Assembly (NCBI GenBank): GCA_963844115.1
Contig: CAWJNN010000073.1
Coordinates: forward strand, 18,889-82,888
Source of the DNA: CS4-C045 sp963844115
GTDB lineage: Bacteria > Planctomycetota > Planctomycetia > Pirellulales > UBA7805
Length of the DNA: 64,000 bases
Direction: 5' to 3'
Position numbers and translations under genes: made by a program. The first letter of the stretch is position 1; every line of letters starts with the position of its first letter. This document shows positions 56,890 through 64,000 of this stretch, piece after piece. The notes beneath the pieces were generated by a model. The model ran no database searches and had not been told where the DNA came from. It saw nothing but the letters and a program-made list of their open reading frames with translations.

Positions 56890-58292
56890 GTGGACTATAT
56901 TTCGACCCGTGGCGAAGCGCCTGCACTTGGCTTTTCCGATGCCCTTCTCGCCGGTCTTGCGAGCGACGGCGGCCTCTATGTGCCGCGGACCTGGCCGGTC
57001 CTGACGAAGCGGGAGATCCGGGCCCTGCGTGGCCTCAGCTACCAGGATGCCGCCTTTGAAATCCTCTACCGCTTCACCGGCGGCGAAATTCCGGCTGACG
57101 ATTTCAAGGCGATGATCGTGGAAGCCTATGCCACCTTCCGCCACCCCGCCGTCGCACCGCTGGTGCAGACCGGGCCGAATGCCTTCATCCTCGAGCTTTT
57201 CCACGGCACCACGCTCGCCTTCAAGGATGTGGCGATGCAGCTGATCGGCCGGCTGATGGACTATGTGCTGGAAAAGCGCGGCGAGCGCGCCACCATCGTC
57301 GGCGCAACATCCGGCGATACGGGCGGCGCGGCCATCGATGCCTTTGCCGGCCGCGACCGCACCGACATCTTCATCCTCTTCCCGGAAGGCAAGGTCTCGC
57401 CGGTGCAGCAGCGCCAGATGACCACCTCGACCGACAAGAACGTCCATGCCATGGCGGTCGAAGGGCAATTTCGACGATTGCCAGAACCTGGTGAAGGGCA
57501 TGTTCAACGATGCGCCCTTCCGCGACAGGGTGCGCCTGTCGGGCGTCAACTCCATCAACTGGGCGCGCATCATGGCGCAGGTGGTCTATTACTTCACCAC
57601 CGCCGTGTCGCTCGGCGCGCCGGACCGCAAGATGTCCTTCACCGTGCCGACGGGCAATTTCGGCGATATCTTCGCCGGCTATCGTCGCGAAGAAATGGGC
57701 CTGCCCATCGACCGTCTGGTGATCGCCACCAACGAAAACGACATCCTGGCCCGCACGCTGCCGCACCGGGCGTTACGAAATGAAGCCGGTCAAGGCGACC
57801 ACGACCCCCTCCATGGACATCGCGATTTCCTCCAACTTCGAACGGCTGCTTTTTGAAGCCTATGGTCGCGATTCCTCTGCCGTGCGCGGCCTGATGGAAA
57901 ACCTCAAGCAATCCGGCTCTTTCGAGATCGCGCCCGAGGCGTTGAAGGCCATTCGCCGCGAGTTCAAGGCGGGCCGTGCCAGCGAAAAGCAGGTGGCGGA
58001 AACCATGCGGCAGACGCTCGCCGACACCGGCTATCTGCTCGATCCGCACACCGCCGTTGGAGTTTTTGTTGCCAAGGCGAACGAAAAATCCAATAGTCCC
58101 ATGATTACGCTCGCCACCGCGCACCCGGCGAAGTTCCCCAAGGCCGTTCTGGAGGCCACGGGGACAGATCCGGCGCTGCCGCTCTGGCTCGGCGATCTGA
58201 TGGACAGAAAAGAGCGCTTTGAGGTTCTGGAGGCAGATCTCAAGGCGGTTGAAAACTTCATAGGTTCCCACGCCCGCGCGGCTCAGGCGTGA
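56890..58292 (+). CDS. thrC: Threonine synthase (two frameshifts)
   Basis: ThrC converts O-phosphohomoserine to threonine with PLP. The first frame (GTG at 56890) has YISTRGEAPALGFSDALLAGLASDGGLYVP, FHGTTLAFKDVAMQLIGRLMDYVL (PLP Lys) and ATSGDTGGAAIDAFAG. After an extra base near 57,463 come NLVKGMFNDAPFRDRVRLSGVNSINWARIMAQVVYYF and TGNFGDIFAGY. After a second shift near 57,760 come MKPVKATTTPSMDIAISSNFERLLFEA and the C-terminal part to 58292. All family blocks are present, so consensus errors are likely. The M16 peptidase starts right after it. Confidence 0.93.
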
Positions 58293-58321
58293 CGGCAGTC
58301 GGGAACACGGAAAGACAGATG

Positions 58322-59626
58322 ATGAACGTTGAGTGTACCCGACTACCATCCGGCCTGACTGTGGTGACTGAAAACATGCCGCATCTGGAGAGCGTCGCTC
58401 TCGGGGTCTGGATCAAGTCGGGCTCACGCAACGAAACGCGCGAAGAGCATGGCATAGCCCATCTGCTCGAGCATATGGCGTTCAAGGGCACCTCGCGCCG
58501 CTCGGCCCGGCAGATCGCCGAGGAAATCGAGAATGTCGGCGGCGAAGTCAATGCCGCCACCTCGACCGAGACCACCTCCTATTACGCCCGCGTGCTGAAG
58601 GACCATGTGCCGCTGGCGGTGGATATCCTCGCCGACATCCTCACCGAAAGCGTTTTCGACGAAGAGGAGCTGGGCCGCGAAAAGAACGTCATCCTGCAGG
58701 AAATCGGCGCTGCCGACGACACGCCCGATGACGTGGTCTTCGACCGCTTCTCCGAGGTCGCCTTCCGCGACCAGACCATCGGCCGTTCGATCCTCGGCAC
58801 GCCGGAAACGGTGATGTCCTTCACCCCGGACCAGATCCGCCACTATCTCGCCCGCAATTACACGACCGACCGCATGTTCGTCATCGCTGCCGGCGCCGTG
58901 GATCACGAGGCCTTCGTGCGAGAGGTCGAGACCCGCTTTGCCTCGCTCCCGACCAAACCGGTCGTCCAGCCGGTCATGGACGTGGCGCGCTATACGGGCG
59001 GTGAAACGCGCGAAACCCGCGATCTCATGGACACGCAGGTGCTGCTCGGCTTCGAGGGCAAGGCCTATCACATGCGGGACTTCTACTGTTCGCAGATCCT
59101 CGCCAACATCCTCGGCGGTGGCATGTCCTCGCGCCTCTTCCAGGAAGTGCGTGAAATCCGTGGCCTCTGTTATTCGGTCTATGCCTTCCACTGGGGCTTT
59201 TCCGATACGGGCATCTTCGGCATTCACGCCGCAACCGGCGGCGAGAACCTGCCGGAACTGGTGCCGGTCATCATCGACGAGCTGCGCAAGATCTCGGAGC
59301 GGGTCGACCAGCAGGAAATCGACCGCGCCCGCGCCCAGATCCGCGCGCAGCTGCTGATGGGCCAGGAAAGCCCTGCCGCCCGCGCCGGCCAGATTGCCCG
59401 CCACATGATGCTCTATGGCCGCATCATCCCGAACAACGAGATGATGGAACGCCTGGCCGGCATCACCACGGAACGACTGACGGACCTTGCCGGCCGCCTG
59501 TTCTTCGACACCAAGCCGACCCTTTCTGCCATCGGACCGCTGGATCAACTGGCGCCGATGGAAAAAATTGTTGCTTCGCTGTCCGCTGGTGCCCCCGCCG
59601 CCTTGACGGGGACTGGCCGAGGGTAA
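58322..59626 (+). CDS. M16-family zinc peptidase (processing-peptidase-like)
   Basis: About 434 residues. The inverted zinc motif is HLLEHMAFKGT (HxxEH), with the downstream Glu in NAATSTETTSYYARVL-type context; VDILADILTESVFDEEELGREKNVILQEI and LGTPETVMSFTPDQIRHYLARNYTTDRM are typical. The C-terminal half (LGGGMSSRLFQEVREIRGLCYSVYAF) is the second M16 lobe. It follows thrC almost directly, as in rhizobia. The ATG at 58322 is preferred to 58289. Confidence 0.93.
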   Translation: MNVECTRLPSGLTVVTENMPHLESVALGVWIKSGSRNETREEHGIAHLLEHMAFKGTSRRSARQIAEEIENVGGEVNAATSTETTSYYARVLKDHVPLAVDILADILTESVFDEEELGREKNVILQEIGAADDTPDDVVFDRFSEVAFRDQTIGRSILGTPETVMSFTPDQIRHYLARNYTTDRMFVIAAGAVDHEAFVREVETRFASLPTKPVVQPVMDVARYTGGETRETRDLMDTQVLLGFEGKAYHMRDFYCSQILANILGGGMSSRLFQEVREIRGLCYSVYAFHWGFSDTGIFGIHAATGGENLPELVPVIIDELRKISERVDQQEIDRARAQIRAQLLMGQESPAARAGQIARHMMLYGRIIPNNEMMERLAGITTERLTDLAGRLFFDTKPTLSAIGPLDQLAPMEKIVASLSAGAPAALTGTGRG

Positions 59627-59727
59627 ACCTTGGCCGGATATAGCAGGGGGACTTGACCGCTTCGGTTTGCGGGCCGCCATCGACAAGGTGCGGCCCACTT
59701 GCCCATGCGGTATGGGCGGAGCGGTGC

Positions 59728-60333
59728 ATGACGCGATCGGTATTCCGGTTTTTCTCACGGCAGAGCGGGGCGGTGGATCTTACAAGCGATCGCCACCAGC
59801 TGCGCATGCCGCGTGCCGGCGATTACCGCGCCTGGGCGGAGCTGCGCGGCCAGAGCCGGGAGTTCCTGCAGCCCTGGGAACCCAAGTGGCGGGTGGACGA
59901 ACTGTCCGGCAGCGCCTTTCGCGCCCGGCTGAACCGCTATGAACAGGAATATATCTCCGGCCAGTCGATCGCGCTCTTCCTCTTCGACCGGGAGGACGAG
60001 CAGCTGCTCGGCGGCATAACCATCGGCCTCATCCGCCGCGGCGTCGCGCAGAGCTGCATGATCGGCTACTGGATGGGCGAGCGCCATGCGGGGCAGGGCC
60101 ATATGGCCGGCGCGCTGGACCTTGTCATCCCCTACATCTTCGGCCCACTTGAGTTGCACCGCATCGAGGCAGCCTGTATTGCGGAGAACAGGCGAAGCGT
60201 CCGGCTCCTTGAAAAGGCCGGATTTCAACACGAAGGCTTCCTCAGGGATTATCTGAAGATCAACGGCCAGTGGCGCGATCATCTGATGTTTTCCCTTCTG
60301 GCAAGCGACAAGGACAGGAATTCAGAAGACCTC
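59728..60333 (+). CDS. GNAT acetyltransferase, RimJ/RimL-like
   Basis: About 200 residues. HQLRMPRAGDYRAWAELRGQSREFLQPWEP at the start, the acetyl-CoA site MIGYWMGERHAGQGHMAGAL, then LHRIEAACIAENRRSVRLLEKAGFQHEGFLRDYLKINGQWRDHLMFSLL, which is diagnostic of the RimJ/RimL family (N-terminal acetylation of ribosomal or other proteins). The frame runs without a stop into the GGDEF/EAL gene. In the +1 frame a stop (TGA) overlaps the ATG at 60334 in an ATGA arrangement, so I suspect a one-base error near 60,318 and two separate genes. Confidence 0.82.
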
Positions 60334-63246
60334 ATGACACTCAAGATGCCCGTGTCCTTGACGTCTTTCGTGCGCCGGGCCGCACTCCTCCTCATCGCAC
60401 TGCCTCTGTTCCTGGCTTCTCTCGCAGCACCTGCCGTTGCCGCCGAACCCGTCAAGATATCGCGTGAAGATACCGCGCTGAACCTCACCGCCACCACCGA
60501 GATCTACAACAACCAGGGTGACAAGCTGACGGTGACCGCAGCGGATGGCGCGGATGGCATCCGCCGCCGCTTCGCCGTCGAGGCCAGCCCCGGCAACCAC
60601 CAGGGCGACTGGGCGGTGTTTGCGCTCGCCAATGTGACGGACGAGCAGATCGAACGCCTCATCGTCGCGCCGCACTATCGCCTCGTCAATTCCAAGGTCT
60701 TCTGGCCGGATCTCGGCTCGCAGCGCATCATCGCCATCACCCCGTCCGAAGGCTTTGCGCTGGACCGCCAGCCGAGCGCCGAGGCTGACGTCTTCCGCAT
60801 CACGCTGAACCCAGGCTCGGTCGTCACCTTCGCCGCCGAGCTTGCCTCGCCCGGCCTGCCGCAGATCTATCTCTGGGAGCCTGACGCCTACAAGGATACG
60901 GTCAACGCCTTCACGCTCTATCGCGGCATCGTGCTCGGCATCGCAGGCCTGCTGGCGGTTTTCCTGACGATCCTCTTCGTGGTCAAGGGCACCTCCATGC
61001 TGCCCGCCACCGCCGCACTCGCCTGGGCCGTGCTCGGCTATATCTGCGTCGATTTCGGCTTCCTCGAAAAGCTGATTACGCTGACCTCGAGCGACCAGCG
61101 AATATGGCGCGCCTCGACGGAAGTGGCGCTGGCGGCGGGCCTCGTCATCTTCCTCTTCACCTATCTCAACCTCAGCCGATGGCACGTGAACCTCGGCTAT
61201 GCCACCTTTGCCTGGGTGCTCGGCCTTGGCCTGCTCTTCGGCGTCGCGATCTACGATCCCTCGATTGCCTCAGGCGTCGCACGCCTCTCCTATGCCATGA
61301 CGGCAGCGGCCGGCATCGTGCTGATCATCTATCTCGGCTTCAACCGGTATGACCGGGCAATCCTGCTCGTCCCCGCCTGGGTGCTGATCCTCGTCTGGCT
61401 CTTCGGCGCCTGGATGACCGTGACCGGCCAGCTGGATAACGACGTGGTACAGCCCGCGCTCGGCGGCGGTCTCGTGCTGATCGTGCTGCTCATCGGCTTC
61501 ACCGTCATGCAGCACGCCTTTGCCGGCGGCGCGCTTCAACAGGGCCTGTTTTCCGATCTGGAACGCCAGTCGCTGGCGCTCACCGGCTCCGGCGATACGG
61601 TCTGGGATTGGGACGTGGCCCGCGACCGCGTGGTGACGATCCCCGACATCTCGGTGAAGCTCGGCCTGCCCGCAGGCGCCATGCATGGCGCGGTGCGCAA
61701 CTGGCTGCCGAGGCTGCATCCCGACGACCGCGACCGCTTCCGCGCCACGCTGGACGTGCTGCTGGAACACCGCCGCGGGCGTCTGGCCCATGAATTCCGC
61801 ATCCGCGCCGAAGACGGTCACTACCATTGGCTGGCCATCCGCGCCCGGCCTGTGCTCGGCTCCAACGGCGAAATCATCCGCTGCGTCGGCACGATCATCG
61901 ATGTCACCGAGCACCGCAATTCCATCGACCGGCTGATGAACGATGCGCTCTCCGACAACCTGACCGGCCTGCCGAACCGCCAGATCTTCCTCGACCGGCT
62001 GGAAACCATGCTGGCGCTCGCCCAGAACGACGAAGCCGTGCGCCCGACCGTGATGATCATCGACATCGACCGCTACCGGCTGGTCAACGATGCGCTGGGC
62101 ATTGCGGCGGGCGACAATATCCTGATCGCGCTCACCCGCCGGTTGCGCCGTCTCCTGAAGCCGCAGGACACGCTGGCGCGGCTTTCGGGCGACCAGTTCG
62201 GCCTGACGCTGGTGTCTGAGACCAACCCCGCCAAGGTCGCCGATTTTGCCGATGCGGTCAGCCGCGCCATTTCCGTACCGCTGAATTTCGCCAACCGCGA
62301 AGTGGTGCTGACGGCCTCCATCGGCCTTGCCAGCTGGGTGGACCAGCAGGAAACGCCGGCCGGCCTCTCCAACGATGCGGAACTCGCCATGTACCGCGCC
62401 AAGAAGGCGGGCGGAAACCGGGTCGAGCCCTTCCAGCCCTCCTTCCGCAGCCTTGGCTCGGACAAGATGCAGCTCGAAGCGGATCTTCGCCGCGCCATGG
62501 AGCGCAAGGAGCTGACGCTCGCCTACCAGCCCGTCATCCGCCTGTCCGACGCCGAGATCGCCGGCTTCGAGGCCATGCTGCAGTGGGATCACCCCAAGCG
62601 CGGCCAGGTGCCGCTTGGCGAATTCGTCACCGCGGCTGAAAACGGCGGCCTCAGCGGCGCGCTGAATGCCTTTGCACTGGAACGCGCCGCCCTCGACCTC
62701 ATGGCCTGGCAGACCCAGACCGGCGACGTGCCCGTCTTCGTCTCGATCAACATCCTCAGCGGCCAGCTGCTCAACAACGAACTCTGCACCGACGTGAAGA
62801 CCGTGCTGACCCGCACCCAGTGCCCGCCGGAACGGCTGAAGCTGGAACTCGGCGAAACCATGGTGATGGAAAACCCGGAACAGTCCCGCCTGGTGCTGGA
62901 GCGCCTGAAGCAAAGCGAAATCGGCCTCGCGCTCACCGATTTCGGCACCGGCTATTCCTCGCTCTCCTACCTCGCCAAATTCCCCTTCGACACCATCAAG
63001 CTCGACAAGGCCCTGCTCGGCGGCGACGGCGAACGCCGCGCCATCCTGCTGCGCTCCGTCATCGGCATGGCCAAGGACCTCGGCATGGACGTGATCGCCG
63101 AAGGCATCGAAAGCGACGAAGACGCCATGGAACTCGGCCGCCTCGGCTGCCAGTTCGGCCAAAGCTACCTGTTTGGGGCACCGATGACCCCTGACAGCGT
63201 GGTGCGGCTGCTGAAGGAACGGTTTCCGCTGACGAAGCGGGCGTGA
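60334..63246 (+). CDS. Membrane GGDEF/EAL protein with degenerate active sites
   Basis: About 970 residues. Signal peptide (LLLIALPLFLASLAAPAVA), a periplasmic 7TM-DISM-type extracellular domain, about seven membrane helices (around residues 190-395), a PAS-like domain (DTVWDWDVARDRV...WLPRLHPDDRDRF), then a GGDEF-like domain whose signature reads LSGDQF and an EAL-like domain. In the latter EAL reads EAM, and the DDFGTGYSS motif reads TDFGTGYSS. Both output domains may be inactive or regulatory only. It follows the GNAT gene directly. Confidence 0.85.
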   Translation: MTLKMPVSLTSFVRRAALLLIALPLFLASLAAPAVAAEPVKISREDTALNLTATTEIYNNQGDKLTVTAADGADGIRRRFAVEASPGNHQGDWAVFALANVTDEQIERLIVAPHYRLVNSKVFWPDLGSQRIIAITPSEGFALDRQPSAEADVFRITLNPGSVVTFAAELASPGLPQIYLWEPDAYKDTVNAFTLYRGIVLGIAGLLAVFLTILFVVKGTSMLPATAALAWAVLGYICVDFGFLEKLITLTSSDQRIWRASTEVALAAGLVIFLFTYLNLSRWHVNLGYATFAWVLGLGLLFGVAIYDPSIASGVARLSYAMTAAAGIVLIIYLGFNRYDRAILLVPAWVLILVWLFGAWMTVTGQLDNDVVQPALGGGLVLIVLLIGFTVMQHAFAGGALQQGLFSDLERQSLALTGSGDTVWDWDVARDRVVTIPDISVKLGLPAGAMHGAVRNWLPRLHPDDRDRFRATLDVLLEHRRGRLAHEFRIRAEDGHYHWLAIRARPVLGSNGEIIRCVGTIIDVTEHRNSIDRLMNDALSDNLTGLPNRQIFLDRLETMLALAQNDEAVRPTVMIIDIDRYRLVNDALGIAAGDNILIALTRRLRRLLKPQDTLARLSGDQFGLTLVSETNPAKVADFADAVSRAISVPLNFANREVVLTASIGLASWVDQQETPAGLSNDAELAMYRAKKAGGNRVEPFQPSFRSLGSDKMQLEADLRRAMERKELTLAYQPVIRLSDAEIAGFEAMLQWDHPKRGQVPLGEFVTAAENGGLSGALNAFALERAALDLMAWQTQTGDVPVFVSINILSGQLLNNELCTDVKTVLTRTQCPPERLKLELGETMVMENPEQSRLVLERLKQSEIGLALTDFGTGYSSLSYLAKFPFDTIKLDKALLGGDGERRAILLRSVIGMAKDLGMDVIAEGIESDEDAMELGRLGCQFGQSYLFGAPMTPDSVVRLLKERFPLTKRA

Positions 63247-63330
63247 GAGGCTGATTGTCTGGCACTGGCTTTCGGCGGATGCTTGAGGATCCGACAGGCG
63301 TTGTAGTTATTCCAAACCCCACCGATCATC

Positions 63331-63436
63331 ATGTCAGGGCTTGTCCCGAGGATCCGCATTGGGGTGACCAGCATCGGACGTTGATAGTGAGGATGCGGCA
63401 GTAGATCCTCGAGACAAGCCCGAGGATGACGGCTGC
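63331..63436. repeat. Rhizobial-type intergenic repeat, copy 1
   Basis: Begins with GTCAGGGCTTGTCCCGAGGATCC and ends with GATCCTCGAGACAAGCCCGAGGATGAC, an imperfect terminal inverted repeat. An inner CATCGGACGTTGAT matches the second copy at 63,868-63,979. I recognise this style from Rhizobiaceae intergenic regions. Confidence 0.8.
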
Positions 63437-63573
63437 AACTGTTGTGCGGCCTTAACGCTCGACCCAAACCCACCGACCTTCTCGGACCGGTCTGCCCCTT
63501 CCCGGTTTGACAAATTACGCAAATTGCGCAATATTAGCGATATTAGGGATATTAGGATTTAGGGATAACAGTC

Positions 63574-63828
63574 ATGGGCTCAAACATTCAGATCCCCGCT
63601 TCGGATTTTGCGCGCCATTTCGGGCGTGTTCGGGAGGCGGTCCACAAGGCGGGGGTGATCGAGGTCACGTCCCACAACCGCGTCGTGGGTGCTTACATCA
63701 GCCCTGACGAACTCGAGCATTTCAACCGTCTGAAGCGGCGTGAGGTGCAGGTGCTCCATGTCAGCGAGATCGATGATGCGCTGCTGAGCGAAATCGAGAA
63801 CGCAGAGTATGGTGTTGTCGCGAAATGA
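63574..63828 (+). CDS. Phd/YefM-type antitoxin
   Basis: 84 residues: NIQIPASDFARHFGRVREAV, then VIEVTSHNRVVGAYISPDELEHFNRLKRREVQVL. This matches antitoxins of a plasmid-addiction-type pair common in rhizobia and other alphaproteobacteria, in which the downstream PemK/MazF-like toxin starts MKLPxPxPGLV. The antitoxin stop overlaps the toxin ATG (ATGA). Confidence 0.82.
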   Translation: MGSNIQIPASDFARHFGRVREAVHKAGVIEVTSHNRVVGAYISPDELEHFNRLKRREVQVLHVSEIDDALLSEIENAEYGVVAK

Positions 63829-63914
63829 AACTGCCGGACCCGACACCGGGCCTCGTGAGTGCCATTCAGCCGTCATCCTTGGGCTTGTCCCAAGGATCTA
63901 CCTCGGGAACATAA
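63825..63914 (+). pseudogene. Toxin gene remnant cut by a repeat element
   Basis: ATG at 63825 overlaps the antitoxin stop. The first 11 residues, MKLPDPTPGLV, match the N-terminus of the partner toxin family, but the sequence then becomes the repeat element (SAIQPSSLGLSQG) and stops at 63912-63914. The toxin is therefore truncated after its first strand. Confidence 0.65.
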
Positions 63915-63979
63915 GCATCGGACGTTGATGGCTGGGACAGGGCAGTAGATCCTCGGGACTAGCCCTGACGTGACGGCTG
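63868..63979. repeat. Rhizobial-type intergenic repeat, copy 2
   Basis: GCCGTCATCCTTGGGCTTGTCCC...CATCGGACGTTGAT...GATCCTCGGGACTAGCCCTGACGTGACGGC. It shares ends and core with the copy at 63,331-63,436 and sits where the toxin gene is interrupted. Confidence 0.8.
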
Positions 63980-64000
63980 CGTATGCCGCGCGACATCAAC

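Noticed and set aside
55955..64000. Horizontal gene transfer of a rhizobial block into a planctomycete
   Set aside because: The block has ordinary rhizobial housekeeping genes in native order, joins in mid-gene and lacks mobility genes; a chimera is simpler.

Overview
The window joins DNA from two kinds of organism. Positions 1 to about 55,890 look like a planctomycete chromosome, probably Pirellulaceae or a close relative. The evidence is a set of families I know mainly from planctomycetes (DUF1598, DUF1570 and secreted proteins of unknown function), a DnaA with a planctomycete-style domain IV, a formaldehyde-activating-enzyme relative, sulfotransferases, loosely packed genes and many intergenic repeats. 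From about 55,890 to the end, the gene content, codon use and rhizobial-type intergenic repeats are those of an alphaproteobacterium, most likely Rhizobiales/Rhizobiaceae: thrC, an M16 peptidase, a GNAT acetyltransferase, a GGDEF/EAL protein and a Phd-type antitoxin. The switch occurs inside a trypsin-like protease gene. The simplest reading is an assembly chimera or contamination, not gene transfer.

Layout of the planctomycete part. 0-9.5 kb: start of rny (minus), tilS, an MFS transporter (minus), a very large AsmA-like protein, dapF and a DUF374 acyltransferase. 10-14.5 kb: xseA, a ThuA-like secreted protein and dnaA with its promoter. 14.7-21.5 kb, mostly minus: a DUF1570 protein, a PhnZ-like oxygenase with an ABC permease, and an SPFH protein with a small coiled-coil neighbour. 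21.8-31 kb: a HEAT-repeat lipoprotein, a secreted protein, a diadenylate-cyclase-domain protein, nnrE, an FmdB zinc ribbon, secreted planctomycete proteins and guaB. 31-45 kb: a secreted protein, selA, a DUF1598 protein, an M48 membrane protease, small proteins (BON domain, DUSP-type phosphatase), a Fae-like protein, tpx, a degenerate HD-GYP/GGDEF protein and a membrane protein. 45-56 kb: gltX, an FkbM methyltransferase, two sulfotransferases, glnS, a PfkB kinase, thpR, recA and a truncated HtrA-like protease.

Two genome-wide features stand out. First, many genes carry single-base frame breaks: tilS, dapF, the DUF1570 gene, nnrE, a secreted protein, the GGDEF gene and gltX on the planctomycete side, and the lipoprotein and thrC on the alphaproteobacterial side. 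Several of these genes are normally essential and the breaks occur on both sides of the junction, so uncorrected sequencing errors are more likely than gene decay. Second, 7-bp-period minisatellites of unrelated sequence begin at, or shortly after, the stop codons of dnaA, the DUF1598 gene, a membrane-protein gene, glnS and recA.

Most genes are housekeeping and form no single pathway. Groups that may work together are the PhnZ-like oxygenase with its permease, the SPFH protein with its neighbour, and the FkbM/sulfotransferase genes (probable surface-glycan decoration). I found no convincing CRISPR array, defence island, tRNA or rRNA.
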